Shown here in pieces: positions 16,304-25,992 of a stretch of 64,000 nucleotides of DNA (position 1 is the first letter of the stretch; every line of letters starts with the position of its first letter). Source of the DNA: Phormidium tenue FACHB-1052 (GTDB lineage: Bacteria > Cyanobacteriota > Cyanobacteriia > Phormidesmidales > Phormidesmidaceae); the NCBI RefSeq assembly GCF_014696675.1, contig NZ_JACJQN010000020.1, positions 1-64,000 of the forward strand. The letters are read 5' to 3'. The notes below the pieces were generated by a model. It worked only from the letters and a program-made list of their open reading frames with translations, had not been told where the DNA came from and did no database searches. Position numbers and translations under genes: made by a program.

Positions 16304-17623
16304 TCAACTGGTCACCTCAGGTGCTGATGCAGTTACCGCCATCGATCGCTTCACCTTATTGATCCACCCTTTGCTGAGGCGCAGCACCTCTGAGTAATCT
16401 AAATCGGTATCTAAAACCAGGTCAAACACAAAGGGCGAAAACCGCTGGGGAAACCACTGGTGCAGCTTGCGACCCACCGTGAGCCGCAGAAAAAACTCCA
16501 GCACCAATGCTTTGCTGCGCGGAAAGGAATAGTCTGACAAATCGCGCAGAGCATGGGCCTCGACCACCCGCTGCTGCGAAAACTGGGGCAACACCTGTGC
16601 CCAATCATCCTGATACTGGTCGAGTAGCTGGTTCAGCCAGGCCACATCTTGCAGGGCCGAGTTGCAGCCCTGGCCAATGGAGGGCGAAACAGCGTGGGCA
16701 GCGTCGCCCAAAATCAGGATGCGATCGCCCTGGTGAAAGCGATCGCAGGTGACCGTCGTCAGTCGGGCAGTGGGGCGTTGCAGCAGCGCCTCGGCCTCGA
16801 CCTCGCTGAGCAGCGGGCGAAAGGTGGGTAGGTAGGTAGCAAAATAGTCGAGCACATCGGCCTTGGTCTTCAGCCCATCAAACGGGTTGTTTTTGGCATT
16901 AAAAATGAAGGCTCCGTGCATTTGGTCGCCCGGCTGCGGGGCTAGCAAAATGCGCGCATCGCCCCCGATATTGCAGGCATGGATAAAATCTGGAGCTAGC
17001 TCAACGCCCTGCTGAGGGTTAGTGCGCGCTAAAAAAATTGATTTGTAGGCATCGCGCACGTAGGTCTGTTGACAGTCTAGGTCGTGGTCAGCCACCAGAG
17101 CGGCTCGCACCGCTGATCTGGCCCCATCGGCTCCGATCAGGCGATCGTAGGGGACGATGAAATGCTCGCCATCAGTCGATTCAAAGCTGACAGTCTGGGC
17201 CTCGCTATCCACCCCCTGGCAGGGGCAGTCAAAGGTGAGGCTGAGCCGCGCTGGGTCGGGGTAGCGAGCGACTAGCTGCTCTAGCAGCACCAGCACCAGC
17301 CGGTTGCGATCGACGGTGAGAATGGGGTGTTTACGCGGAATGCGACGGGCCTTGCCCCGGCGATGCAGGTAGGTGCCGTGACACATGACGCTGTAGGCCG
17401 CGATCGCCTCCTCTAACCCCGCCATGCCTTGTAAGGCCCGCCGCCCCCGATATTGCAGAGAAATGGGGAACGATCGCTGCTGGTCAAGCGCTACCCGGCG
17501 TGGATCGGGGCGGCGATCGTAGATCTGCACGCCGTAGCCCCGCCGCAGCAAGTAGTGGGCCAGCAATAGCCCGGCAGGCCCCGCGCCAACAATCACAATC
17601 GTTTGGGATGAGGTAGTGACCAT
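16304..17623 (-). CDS. FAD-dependent monooxygenase (kynurenine 3-monooxygenase-like)
   Basis: A 439-residue flavoprotein hydroxylase. The N-terminus has the dinucleotide-binding motif IVIVGAGPAGLLLAHYLLRRG, here cited in part, then YDRRPDPR. The middle holds VDRNRLVLVLLEQL, DRLIGADGARSAVR (DG motif) and the late FAD/ribityl motif ILGDAAHAVSPSIGQGCNSA. The domain order and the RRALQGMAGLEEAI stretch resemble kynurenine 3-monooxygenases, but no other kynurenine genes are nearby, so the substrate is uncertain. ATG at 17623 is preferred over GTG at 17683 because it places the glycine motif about ten residues from the start. It is divergent from the GGDEF-EAL gene. Confidence 0.85.
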   Translation of the reverse strand: MVTTSSQTIVIVGAGPAGLLLAHYLLRRGYGVQIYDRRPDPRRVALDQQRSFPISLQYRGRRALQGMAGLEEAIAAYSVMCHGTYLHRRGKARRIPRKHPILTVDRNRLVLVLLEQLVARYPDPARLSLTFDCPCQGVDSEAQTVSFESTDGEHFIVPYDRLIGADGARSAVRAALVADHDLDCQQTYVRDAYKSIFLARTNPQQGVELAPDFIHACNIGGDARILLAPQPGDQMHGAFIFNAKNNPFDGLKTKADVLDYFATYLPTFRPLLSEVEAEALLQRPTARLTTVTCDRFHQGDRILILGDAAHAVSPSIGQGCNSALQDVAWLNQLLDQYQDDWAQVLPQFSQQRVVEAHALRDLSDYSFPRSKALVLEFFLRLTVGRKLHQWFPQRFSPFVFDLVLDTDLDYSEVLRLSKGWINKVKRSMAVTASAPEVTS

Positions 17624-17784
17624 TCGCACCCACCAGGAACGAACAAATTTCTCGCCAGCGTTGTTTTCGTGATGATACGTCACTAGGGCACTGAGTTTGA
17701 ATGGGAGTTTGAATATCTGTGTTCAAAACCAGATCTTGAGTACTGAGACCGTTTCAGCCTGGGCAATATGGGGGCAGACGCTCT

Positions 17785-20700
17785 ATGGCTCTCTACCGTT
17801 GTGCCCTGGGTTATGACAACCTCGCCGCCTCAATGCCGCCAACCCTGATCCTCGCTTCCTGCAACGCTTCTATGCCATCTCCCGACTGCACTGTTCTCAT
17901 CCTCAGTGATGCTGACATAACCGCCAGTTCCCTACAAAACCTGCTCCAGCAGACTGACGGTGGGGGGCGGGTGCTGGCCCTGCGCTCCGACGGGCCGGTT
18001 CTAGACCTGTGCCACGCCCACAACCTGCGGCTGATTCTCTTCGACGCCAACCTGCCGGAGCAGTTCGAATTGGGGGCTCTGATAGCGCAGCTAAGAGTCC
18101 GGCTCGGCGATCGCTGCCCGCCCATCCTGGCGATCGGCCCCAACGAGGCGGCCAAGGCGACGCAGGCGATCAAGGCCGGGGCGATCGACTATTGGGTGCG
18201 CGAGCAAACCACCGCCGCTCGTCTGGGCCAGGCCCTAGAGACTCTGCCCTGGCCCAGCCCCCAGGCGGCGCGGGCTGAGCTAGATGCCTTTCGGGTGATG
18301 CTGGCCGATGCGCTGCGATCGCTGGCCGACCCCATTGAAATTCAGGTTACAGCCAGCTGCATCCTCGGCGAATATCTCAACGCCAACCGCGCCCTGTACT
18401 TTGAGTGCCGCAATGACATCTACTGTGTCGAACGGGATTACGTCAGCGGCATCGATACCATGGCGGGCTGCTATCCCGTCACCGCGTTTGGTCTGGCCAT
18501 TTTTACCAAATTCTGCGCCGGGCGAACGGTGGTGGTGGCCGATGTCGTCGCCGACCCCCAGCTCTCGCCCGCCGAGCAAGCCACCTACGCCTCGGTGCAA
18601 GTTGCCGCACACATTGGGGTTCCCCTGGTTAAGGCCGGAAATTTTGTCGCCGGTTTAGCCGTTCACTCCGCAACGCCCCGCCCCTGGACTCAGACTGAGG
18701 TGAAACTGGCGCAAGAAACCGCTGAATGTACCTGGGCAGCGGTCGAACGAGCCCGCGCCGAAGCAGCCCTGCGCCAGTCAGAAGAAAAATATCGCACCCT
18801 GTTCCAGAACATCGCCCAGGGGTTTTGCCTGCTGGAGATGATCTTCGACGACCAGGGCCAGGCGGTGGACTATGTGTATTTAGAAACCAACCCGGCCTTT
18901 GTCAAACATGCGGGGCAGCCCATGGCGGGCAAACGCATTCGCGAGCTGCTGCCCAACTTTGAGCAGATCTGGATCGACACCTACGGGCAGGTGGCGTTGA
19001 CGGGCGAGCCGGTGCGCCTAGAGCATATTGTCGAAGGGTTAGGGGATCAATGGTTTGAGACCTATGCCTTTCGCTATGGCGGGGAAGGCAGTCGCATCGT
19101 CGCCGTGCTGTTTAGCAACGTTACCGATCGCAAACAAGCCGACCTGGCGATGAGAGCCAGTGAAGAACAGTTTCGGCTGCTGTCAGAAATCAGCCCCGTG
19201 GGCATTTTCCGCAACGACATCCACGGGCAGTGCACCTATGCCAACGCCAAAACGCTAGACATTACCGGCCTCTCCCTCGCAGAAACCCTGGGCGACGGCT
19301 GGGGCAAAAACCTGCACCCCGGAGATCGCGACTGGTTGTACGCGACCTGGCTAGAGTTTGTCGAGCAAACTCGCCTAGGTCATCATCCCACCTATCAAGT
19401 GGAGCATCGTTACCTCTATCCAGATGGCTCAATCCGGTGGGTTTTGGGCCAAGCGGTGCCCGAGTACAACCCCCAGGGCGAGCTAGTCGGGTTCATCGGC
19501 ACCGTCACCGACGTCACCGATCGCAAACAGGCCCAAGAAAACCTGACGCGGGAACTCAACCGCCGCAAGGCGCTGCTGGCGGGCTCCTCTGACGGCATTG
19601 TGGTGTTAAATCGGCAGGGCTACGTGGTTGAAGCCAACGAAAGCTATGCCAGCATGCTGGGGCGCACCCTAGAGGAAACCCTGACCATGCATGTCTCTGA
19701 CTGGGATGCCCAGTGGACCCCGGCGGAACTCGATCGCATTGTCGCCTCGCGGCAGTTTGTGGGCCAAACCTTTGAAACGGTGCATCGCCGCCGCGATGGC
19801 TCTACCTACAATGTAGAAATCACCGTTAGCGCGGTGGATGAGGACGACGGCGCTGGCGATGAGTTTTTGCAGCTCTGCATTTGTCGAGACATTAGCGATC
19901 GCAAGCGCCGCGAGGCCAACACAATTTTTCTGGCAGAAGTCGCCGTCGATCTGTCGCGGCTGACCGCCGCCGAAGAGATTCTGCAAACCATCGGGGCCAA
20001 GCTGGGGGCCTACCTCCAGCTGTCTGACTGCGCCTTTGTCGTGCTCGACCACGTCGCCCAGGAAGCCACCATTACCTATGACTGGCATCTGGAGGGGGCC
20101 ATCAGCCTGACCGGAGTCTATCGCCTGGCCGACTTCTTGACCCCCGACTTTTTGCGCGACACCCGCGGCGGCAAACCCTTCATAGTCGGCGATACGGCGA
20201 GCGACCCGCGCACCAATGCCGCCAGCTACGCCAGCCTCGGCATCCACGCCTTCTGCACCGTGTCGTTTCACCAGGACGGGCAGCTGCGATCGCTGCTGGC
20301 GGTCTACAGCGCCACCCCCCGCCAGTGGCGCACCGACGAAATCGACCTGGTGAGTGAACTAGCCAACCAAATTTTTCCGCGCCTGGAGCGGGCGCGGGCC
20401 GAAGCCGCTCTGCAACGCTACAACGAAACCCTGGAGATTCGGGTGGCCGAGCGCACCGCCGAACTCTCCCACAGCCTAACGGCCCTGCAACAGTCTGAAG
20501 AACAACTGCACCACCTGGCCCACCACGACCCGCTCACCGGGCTGCCCAACCGGCTGTGGCTCAACGTGCATCTAGAACAGAGTATTCAGCAGGCCATCCG
20601 GCAGCAAACCAAGCTCGCCCTACTGTTTGTCGATCTCGATCGCTTCAAACACATCAACGACAGCCTGGGCCATCGCGCTGGCGACAGTTTGCTCCAGCAG

Positions 20701-21834
20701 TTGGGAGATCGCCTGCACCAGGCTCTGCGGGCCAACGACTGCGTGGCGCGCATCAGCGGCGATGAGTTTGTCGTCGTGCTCGAAGATGTCAAAGATGTCG
20801 CCCACATCGGCACCGCCATTGCTCGACTGATGACGGTGTTTGAAGCGCCCTTCGACCTCGAAGGGCAGACCGTCCACATGACCGCCAGCATCGGCATCAG
20901 CCTGTTCCCCGACGACAGCAGCGAGGCAGCGACGTTGCTGCGCTATGCCGACACCGCCATGTACGAAGCCAAAGAAGAAGGCCGCAACACCTATCGGTTT
21001 TATGCCGAAGAAATGACCGCCACGGCCTTTGAGCATGTCTTGTTTGGCAATGCCCTGCGCAACGCCCTCCAGCAAGAGCAGCTCCACCTGGTGTATCAGC
21101 CCCAGATCAACCTTCAGTCGCAGCGGTGGGTGGGCCTAGAGGTGCTGCTGCGCTGGCAGCACCCCGATCTGGGGGAGATCTCCCCCGCCCAGTTTATTCC
21201 CATTGCCGAGCAGAGCGGCCTGATTCACGAGATTGGCACCTGGGTGTTGCAGTCGGCCTGCTGCCAGGCCAAGACCTGGCTCGACCAGGGGCTCGACTTT
21301 GGCCGCGTTGCCGTCAACGTGGCGGCCTCGCAGCTCAACCACGAAAACTTTGTGCAGGTTGTTGAGGAGGTGCTGCGCAAAAGTGGTCTGCCCCCTCAGC
21401 ACCTGGAGCTAGAGGTGACCGAGCGACTGGTGATGCAGCGCACGGAGGCCAAAATTCAGCAGCTCAAACAGCTGCGGCAGATGGGCGTGCAAATTGCGAT
21501 CGACGATTTTGGCACGGGCTATTCGTCGCTGAGCTATTTGAAACTGCTGCCCATCGACAAGCTCAAAATTGACAAGTCCTTTGTCTGCGACATTCCCCAC
21601 GATGCCAACGACATGGCGATCGCCGCCGCCGTGATCGCCCTGGGGCAAGCCCTGGGCATGACCATTATCGCCGAGGGCGTCGAGGAAGAGGCCCAGGTCG
21701 CTTTTCTCAAGCTTAAGGGCTGCCACGAGGCCCAGGGCTATCTCTACAGCCGCCCGCTCAAGCCCGAGGCGGTGCTAGCCTTTTTGCAGGCTCCCCGCCT
21801 CCAGGGCAAAGACGCCAGCCTACGCCTGGCCTGA
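17785..21834 (+). CDS. Multidomain REC/GAF/PAS GGDEF-EAL protein
   Basis: A 1349-residue c-di-GMP signalling protein. Order: a receiver-like domain (about residues 35-150, with LILFDANLP but DYWVRE where DYxxKP is usual), a GAF domain (170-330), three PAS domains (about 335-710), a second GAF (715-870), a short coiled coil, GGDEF (from HHDPLTGLPNR near 912) and EAL (from about 1095). The GGDEF signature is SGDEF with an I-site RAND five residues before it. The EAL motif appears as EVLLRW, with VNVAAS, ELEVTERLV, DDFGTGYSSL and KIDKSF following, so both catalytic sites look complete. No membrane segment is seen; it is probably a cytoplasmic multi-input sensor. Divergent from the FAD monooxygenase. 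Confidence 0.92.
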   Translation: MALYRCALGYDNLAASMPPTLILASCNASMPSPDCTVLILSDADITASSLQNLLQQTDGGGRVLALRSDGPVLDLCHAHNLRLILFDANLPEQFELGALIAQLRVRLGDRCPPILAIGPNEAAKATQAIKAGAIDYWVREQTTAARLGQALETLPWPSPQAARAELDAFRVMLADALRSLADPIEIQVTASCILGEYLNANRALYFECRNDIYCVERDYVSGIDTMAGCYPVTAFGLAIFTKFCAGRTVVVADVVADPQLSPAEQATYASVQVAAHIGVPLVKAGNFVAGLAVHSATPRPWTQTEVKLAQETAECTWAAVERARAEAALRQSEEKYRTLFQNIAQGFCLLEMIFDDQGQAVDYVYLETNPAFVKHAGQPMAGKRIRELLPNFEQIWIDTYGQVALTGEPVRLEHIVEGLGDQWFETYAFRYGGEGSRIVAVLFSNVTDRKQADLAMRASEEQFRLLSEISPVGIFRNDIHGQCTYANAKTLDITGLSLAETLGDGWGKNLHPGDRDWLYATWLEFVEQTRLGHHPTYQVEHRYLYPDGSIRWVLGQAVPEYNPQGELVGFIGTVTDVTDRKQAQENLTRELNRRKALLAGSSDGIVVLNRQGYVVEANESYASMLGRTLEETLTMHVSDWDAQWTPAELDRIVASRQFVGQTFETVHRRRDGSTYNVEITVSAVDEDDGAGDEFLQLCICRDISDRKRREANTIFLAEVAVDLSRLTAAEEILQTIGAKLGAYLQLSDCAFVVLDHVAQEATITYDWHLEGAISLTGVYRLADFLTPDFLRDTRGGKPFIVGDTASDPRTNAASYASLGIHAFCTVSFHQDGQLRSLLAVYSATPRQWRTDEIDLVSELANQIFPRLERARAEAALQRYNETLEIRVAERTAELSHSLTALQQSEEQLHHLAHHDPLTGLPNRLWLNVHLEQSIQQAIRQQTKLALLFVDLDRFKHINDSLGHRAGDSLLQQLGDRLHQALRANDCVARISGDEFVVVLEDVKDVAHIGTAIARLMTVFEAPFDLEGQTVHMTASIGISLFPDDSSEAATLLRYADTAMYEAKEEGRNTYRFYAEEMTATAFEHVLFGNALRNALQQEQLHLVYQPQINLQSQRWVGLEVLLRWQHPDLGEISPAQFIPIAEQSGLIHEIGTWVLQSACCQAKTWLDQGLDFGRVAVNVAASQLNHENFVQVVEEVLRKSGLPPQHLELEVTERLVMQRTEAKIQQLKQLRQMGVQIAIDDFGTGYSSLSYLKLLPIDKLKIDKSFVCDIPHDANDMAIAAAVIALGQALGMTIIAEGVEEEAQVAFLKLKGCHEAQGYLYSRPLKPEAVLAFLQAPRLQGKDASLRLA

Positions 21835-22044
21835 TCGCGGCTGGAGCGCTTACCCCAAGCCCCAAGCCCCAGCCATCACCCCGATTGTCAAAAGGCCAAA
21901 CCGCAGGGGCGGAGGCAATGCGCCCGGCTGCATGCCACCCAGGAATGCTCCAACCTCTCCCTTGGACCGGGGAGAACAAAAGCCCAGCCCTTTCCCACTT
22001 TGGGGGAGTTTCTGCTAACCTTCCAGGCGTGCCCTTGCTGACAT

Positions 22045-22959
22045 ATGGGAGCCAAAGCTTTGCCGCTGCCTCACCACGGACGCTACCCTTACTCGGCCAT
22101 CACGCAGCGGGCCGACTACCATTGGCCGGGCGGGCGACGGCTGGCGGTTTACATCGCGCTCAACCTAGAGCATTTTGCCTTTGGTGAAGGGCTGGGGGCT
22201 GAGCTGGCCCCCGGTGGCCCTCAGCCCGATGTTTTGAACTACGCCTGGCGGGACTACGGCAACCGGGTGGGCGTCTGGCGACTGCTAGAGCTGGTTGATC
22301 AGCTAGAGCTGCCGGTGGCGCTGCTGGTCAACTCGGCGATCTATGACTATTGCCCAGCGGTGGTGGCGGCCTTTCGCGATCGCAACGATGAGATTGTCGC
22401 CCACGGTCGCACCAATTCTGAACGCCAGAGCACCCTGAGCGAGGCCGACGAAGCCGCCCTAATTGCTGAGACGACGCAGACCCTGACCCAGCACGAAGGG
22501 CAGCGGCCCCAGGGCTGGCTCGGCCCCTGGATTGCCCAGAGCACCGTCACCCCCGACCTGCTCCAAGAGGAGGGCTACACCTACCTGCTCGACTGGTGCC
22601 AAGACGACCAGCCGATTTGGTTTCAGACCCGGCGGGGCCGCATCCTCTCGGTGCCCTATCCCCAAGAAATCAATGACATACCGGCGATCGCAGTGCGTCG
22701 GGTGAGCGCCAAAGACTTTGCCGAGATGATCATCGACAACTTCGACGAGATGCTAGAGCAGTCTCACCAGCAGCCGCTGGTCTACGGCATTGCCCTGCAC
22801 CCCTACCTGGTGGGGCAGCCCTTTCGGCTGCGGCACCTGCGCCGCGCCCTGCAACACATTGCCAGCGTGGCGCGCAACCAGCCCAATCGGGTGTGGCTGA
22901 CCCATCCTGGGGCGATCGCCGCCCACATGCTCAGCGAGCTGGCCGACACCATCCCCTAG
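22045..22959 (+). CDS. Polysaccharide deacetylase family protein (PuuE-like)
   Basis: A 304-residue carbohydrate-esterase/NodB-fold protein of the PuuE (non-metal allantoinase-like) branch. Recognisable parts are RLAVYIALNLEHFAFGEG, YAWRDYGNRVGVWRLLELVD, VALLVNSAIYDYCP, IVAHGRTNSERQ, QGWLGPWIAQS, SVPYPQEINDIPA and IALHPYLVGQPFRL. The usual metal His pair (H-x3-H) is replaced by HGRTNSE, as in other PuuE-like proteins. ATG at 22045 opens the conserved region. It precedes by 119 bases a secreted protein and an amidoligase on the same strand, suggesting a shared pathway. The actual amide substrate is unknown. Confidence 0.85.
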   Translation: MGAKALPLPHHGRYPYSAITQRADYHWPGGRRLAVYIALNLEHFAFGEGLGAELAPGGPQPDVLNYAWRDYGNRVGVWRLLELVDQLELPVALLVNSAIYDYCPAVVAAFRDRNDEIVAHGRTNSERQSTLSEADEAALIAETTQTLTQHEGQRPQGWLGPWIAQSTVTPDLLQEEGYTYLLDWCQDDQPIWFQTRRGRILSVPYPQEINDIPAIAVRRVSAKDFAEMIIDNFDEMLEQSHQQPLVYGIALHPYLVGQPFRLRHLRRALQHIASVARNQPNRVWLTHPGAIAAHMLSELADTIP

Positions 22960-23078
22960 CGCCTGGCCCAGGCAGCGCCCCGTGACTTCATTTGATGAAG
23001 GCTGACGCGGCATTCGTTACAAACCACCGAATAGCCCCGTCCGCCCGCCTATGATGGGGCAAACGTGGCTTAAACTCT

Positions 23079-23618
23079 GTGAACTATTCTAAAACGCTTC
23101 ATCTCTCTATTCTGCTGGCGATCGCCAGCATTCTCACCACCGGCAGTGCCCTGGCCGCCGATCCGGCGGGCCGATCCCAAAGCTCCCTCAGCGCTTTGCC
23201 TGGAGCCACGCTCAAGTGTGACGAGAGCGAAATCAGTCAAAACTATGCCCAGGCTGAGTTAGACACCTTTTTTAGCAGCGGCTACACCTACTGGGATGCC
23301 GCTCAGCTGGCCAGCTATTGGGGCCAAGATGTTGACGAGGCCAAGGCGCGCATGGGCCGCAAGATTCTCTGGGGGCCAGCCGATGTCGCCCTGCTAGAGC
23401 AATTTTTGCTCGATGCCCGCCTAGAGTCGCTTCAGTCCGTCAGCGATCTGCGCTTCTACGGCGAAACCAGCTACACCTACGATGACGCCGCTGCCCTGGC
23501 CGAGTTTTGGGGCGACGCCACCCCCTACGATGCCAAGCTCCGCATTGAGCGCAACTTGATCATGGGCAACGCCGATGAGGTTGACTATGCCCTAGAGCTG
23601 GCTGCCCCCCAGCCCTAA
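23079..23618 (+). CDS. Secreted protein with two internal repeats
   Basis: A 179-residue exported protein. The N-terminus is a signal peptide (LHLSILLAIASILTTG with ALAA-D cleavage-like site). The mature part contains two copies of a roughly 50-residue module: FFSSGYTYWDAAQLASYWG followed by ARMGRKILWGPAD, and then FYGETSYTYDDAAALAEFWG followed by RIERNLIMGNAD. Each copy ends with an acidic helix. I do not recognise the family by name. The start is GTG at 23079. Its stop is three bases before the amidoligase ATG, so the two are almost certainly co-translated from one message, which makes it a candidate substrate or partner of the amidoligase pathway. Confidence 0.8.
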   Translation: MNYSKTLHLSILLAIASILTTGSALAADPAGRSQSSLSALPGATLKCDESEISQNYAQAELDTFFSSGYTYWDAAQLASYWGQDVDEAKARMGRKILWGPADVALLEQFLLDARLESLQSVSDLRFYGETSYTYDDAAALAEFWGDATPYDAKLRIERNLIMGNADEVDYALELAAPQP

Positions 23619-23621
23619 GCC

Positions 23622-24704
23622 ATGACCCTAGCGGGCAGAGTGGGCCTAGAGATTGAGCTGATGGCCCCCCGAGGCTCTAGCCGCCAGGCTCTGGCTGAGG
23701 CGATCGCCGCCGCTCAGGGGGGCAGCGTGAGCCGCGTGTTCTATCCCCAGTCAGAACACAGCCAGATCGTCGGCACCCCGGTACTCGAAAATCTCACCTT
23801 GGGCTTTGAGGTGCACAATGCCCAGCACCAGGCGATCGCCTGGTGCGTTGATGACCTGACCCTGCAAGCTGATTGCGATCGCACCCGCCCACCCCAGCCC
23901 GGCTGGTATCGCATCGTCGGCGACGACATTCGCTTTATGCAAATTGTCAACCGCCTGAGCGATGCCAACCTACCTCTGGCCGAGGTGTTGCAGCCCGTCG
24001 CCCAGACCCTGGGCCTGGAGTTGCAGCAGGGGCCAAAGGGCATGGTCAAGCTATCCGACGACCTGGGGCCACCCATCGCCATTGCCACCCCACTACCCGG
24101 CGAGCGAGAACGCCCCTGTGAGTTGATCACCCCACCCCTCACCTGCGATCAGCTGCCCCAGGTCGAGACCTACCTGCAAATTGCCCGTCAGCTCAACTTC
24201 TACGCGCCGGTAGAAGGGGCCACCCACCTGCATTTTGACGCGGCCCCCCTCTGCTCGGCCCCGGCAATTCGCAACCTGGTCAACCTGCTGTGGGCCTTTG
24301 GCCCCACCCTAAAGTCGCTTGTCGGCAGCAACCCTCGGTGTCAACGGCTAGGGCTTTGGCCTGCCGAACTGCTGACCCTGGTGCAAAACCCAGACTGGAG
24401 CGACCTGCCCTGGGAACAAGCTAGAGAACGACTAAAAACCCTGCCCCTCACCAAATATTGCGACTTTAACCTCAAAAACATGGTCTACGCCCCCCGCCAC
24501 AAACACACTTTTGAGGTGCGTATTTTGCCGGTCTACCTGACTCTGCCGCCACTTTTGGCCGTTATCAACCTCGTGGCCGACCTGGTGAACCGAGCCACCG
24601 ACCCAGCCCCCGTGCTGCCCCACGACCCCTGGCCGGTGGGGGCCGAGGGCATCAACGCGCTGCGTCAAGCCCTGCCCTCATCTCGATTTTTGCGCGCGCT
24701 ATAG
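23622..24704 (+). CDS. Amidoligase-family enzyme (COOH-NH2 ligase)
   Basis: A 360-residue protein of the amidoligase superfamily (glutamine-synthetase/ATP-grasp-like carboxylate-amine ligases). The signatures are GLEIELMAP at the N-terminus, CELITPPL in the middle, THLHFDAAPL, and the late KYCDFNLKNM and FEVRILP segments, corresponding to the metal- and ATP-binding strands. These enzymes join a carboxylate to an amine with ATP and often work in peptide-modification or small-molecule pathways. It starts three bases after a secreted protein gene and is followed by two hairpins (24737-24787, 24870-24895). Substrate unknown. The operon with a deacetylase and a secreted protein is unusual and is discussed below. 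Confidence 0.82.
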   Translation: MTLAGRVGLEIELMAPRGSSRQALAEAIAAAQGGSVSRVFYPQSEHSQIVGTPVLENLTLGFEVHNAQHQAIAWCVDDLTLQADCDRTRPPQPGWYRIVGDDIRFMQIVNRLSDANLPLAEVLQPVAQTLGLELQQGPKGMVKLSDDLGPPIAIATPLPGERERPCELITPPLTCDQLPQVETYLQIARQLNFYAPVEGATHLHFDAAPLCSAPAIRNLVNLLWAFGPTLKSLVGSNPRCQRLGLWPAELLTLVQNPDWSDLPWEQARERLKTLPLTKYCDFNLKNMVYAPRHKHTFEVRILPVYLTLPPLLAVINLVADLVNRATDPAPVLPHDPWPVGAEGINALRQALPSSRFLRAL

Positions 24705-24736
24705 CCACGAAGGCTTAGTTCAACACAGTTGAGAAG

Positions 24737-24787
24737 AACAAGGCATCGCCTGCCATAGAAGAAGAGAAAGGCAAGCGATGCCTTGTT
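24737..24787. terminator. Hairpin downstream of amidoligase
   Basis: Arms at 24737-24749 (AACAAGGCATCGC) and 24775-24787 are exact complements with a 25-base purine-rich loop. It lies 33 bases after the amidoligase stop; no T run follows immediately, so it may be an RNA-end stabiliser rather than the terminator itself. Confidence 0.45.
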
Positions 24788-24869
24788 GAAACCTTGGCAG
24801 TTGAGGCTGCCCTAACTCAATTTTGGCTATTGAATGGTCTGTCGCTGTCGTCCCTGCGGCCACGCAAAA

Positions 24870-24895
24870 AAAAGGATGCTAAACAGCATCCTTTT
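24870..24895. terminator. Bidirectional terminator
   Basis: Arms at 24870-24880 (AAAAGGATGCT) and 24885-24895 (AGCATCCTTTT) around the loop aaac. A runs before and T runs after give a terminator on both strands, ending the amidoligase operon and the convergent WGxxGxxG gene. Confidence 0.75.
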
Positions 24896-25042
24896 CTAAG
24901 CAGTTAAACTATTGTCGGTGCCAGCTTGGCTAAGCCTTTTCAGATCCCAAGGCAATGGGCAGCGAAGGCGGTATGCCAAGGCATCGGCTCAGTTTTGCCA
25001 GTAACGGTGATCTGTAGCGGTACTGGCGCTGGGCACCTACCT

Positions 25043-25510
25043 TCAAATGCGAGGGTCGGTAGAAGTATGGTTAACCACGCGATCTTCAGAGGTGTAGACC
25101 GGCGCTGGGCGATCGCGCTTGGCCAGCCCCGCCAGACCGATCAGACCTAAGAGGCCCAACCAACCCCAATTGGAATCATTGTCCTCAGTAGTTGTCGCCG
25201 TTGTGTTGGGAGCCACCGGGTCAACATAGACATCGTTAGGCGCTGTCGCGTCAGGAGAAACTGTACCCGGAGTAGCTGGGTCAACCGTGCCAGGGGCGGC
25301 AGGGGTCACAGGGTCAGGGTAGGTTTCGCCCGGCACCGTTGACCCAGGCGCGGTGCCGTCGGGGTTGGCTGAGTCAACCGTGCCAGGTGTTGTGGGCGTC
25401 ACGGGCTCTGTCGTTGTCTGGGCAGAAACAGGCAGCGTAGTCGAAGCCAGCGCCAGGCCTAGCGCCAGCGCACTGCCACCCATCCATCTCGACACAACAT
25501 TGCTTTTCAT
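25043..25510 (-). CDS. WGxxGxxG-family exported protein
   Basis: A 155-residue envelope protein. A signal peptide (ALALGLALASTTLPVSAQ) is followed by a threonine/proline-rich linker with repeated PGTVD units, then NDSNWGWLGLLGLIGLAGLA and a short basic tail beginning KRDR. The WGWLGLLG box is the WGxxGxxG motif, thought to be a C-terminal sorting or anchoring signal like PEP-CTERM. A related protein lies at 30205-30513 with the same signal-linker-WGWLGL-basic-tail plan. It has terminators on its 3' side and stands alone. Function is unknown; envelope localisation is inferred from the domain plan. Confidence 0.85.
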   Translation of the reverse strand: MKSNVVSRWMGGSALALGLALASTTLPVSAQTTTEPVTPTTPGTVDSANPDGTAPGSTVPGETYPDPVTPAAPGTVDPATPGTVSPDATAPNDVYVDPVAPNTTATTTEDNDSNWGWLGLLGLIGLAGLAKRDRPAPVYTSEDRVVNHTSTDPRI

Positions 25511-25992
25511 AAATCAAATTCCTAAAAACGAATCACCCAATCTGCCCTAGACGTCTAAACCCTGATGCCTAGGCCAATCTATATGCCTACACCCTAAGCG
25601 GTTTCTGTGCAGCCGTTATTCATCCTTGGTTAGAGGTTTATCGCGGCTAGTCTTCTACCCAATGACGCAAGGGCATTAAGGCTCTTTCAAATCGGCAAAT
25701 TTTGTGGCTCAAAGAGCTAAGAAAATACTGTTTTTTATCTTCCATGGATGGCCTGTGCTGTGGCCCACAGTCGCTTTCACACAGAGGTTTTGGCGATCGC
25801 AGCCAAAACAAAAATGAGCCGAAATCCTTCGACTAATAAACTCTGAAGGAAACTAAGTCTACCTATTTACAGAGCATAGCCAGCCTCGAGATCGCCACCA
25901 TACGAGATAAGAATAACGCCAAGACTAAGCCAGAGAAAAAACGATACTCTGGTTTGCCTTGCAAGTAGAACTACAGTTAAGGAGCTATTCCG
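25511..25992. other. Intergenic region, no gene seen
   Basis: A 482-base divergent interval between the WGxxGxxG gene and the membrane protein at 25993. It contains no supported gene, repeat or RNA. It must hold promoters for both genes; TAAGGAG at 25978-25984 is the ribosome site of the plus-strand gene. Confidence 0.6.

Noticed and set aside
20586-20897. Minus-strand frames inside the GGDEF-EAL gene
   Set aside because: They are shadows of a high-GC coding strand; the plus frame contains all domain motifs.
24737-24895. Possible CRISPR or riboswitch in the hairpin pair after the amidoligase
   Set aside because: The two hairpins differ in sequence and there is no spaced direct repeat; they fit terminator roles.
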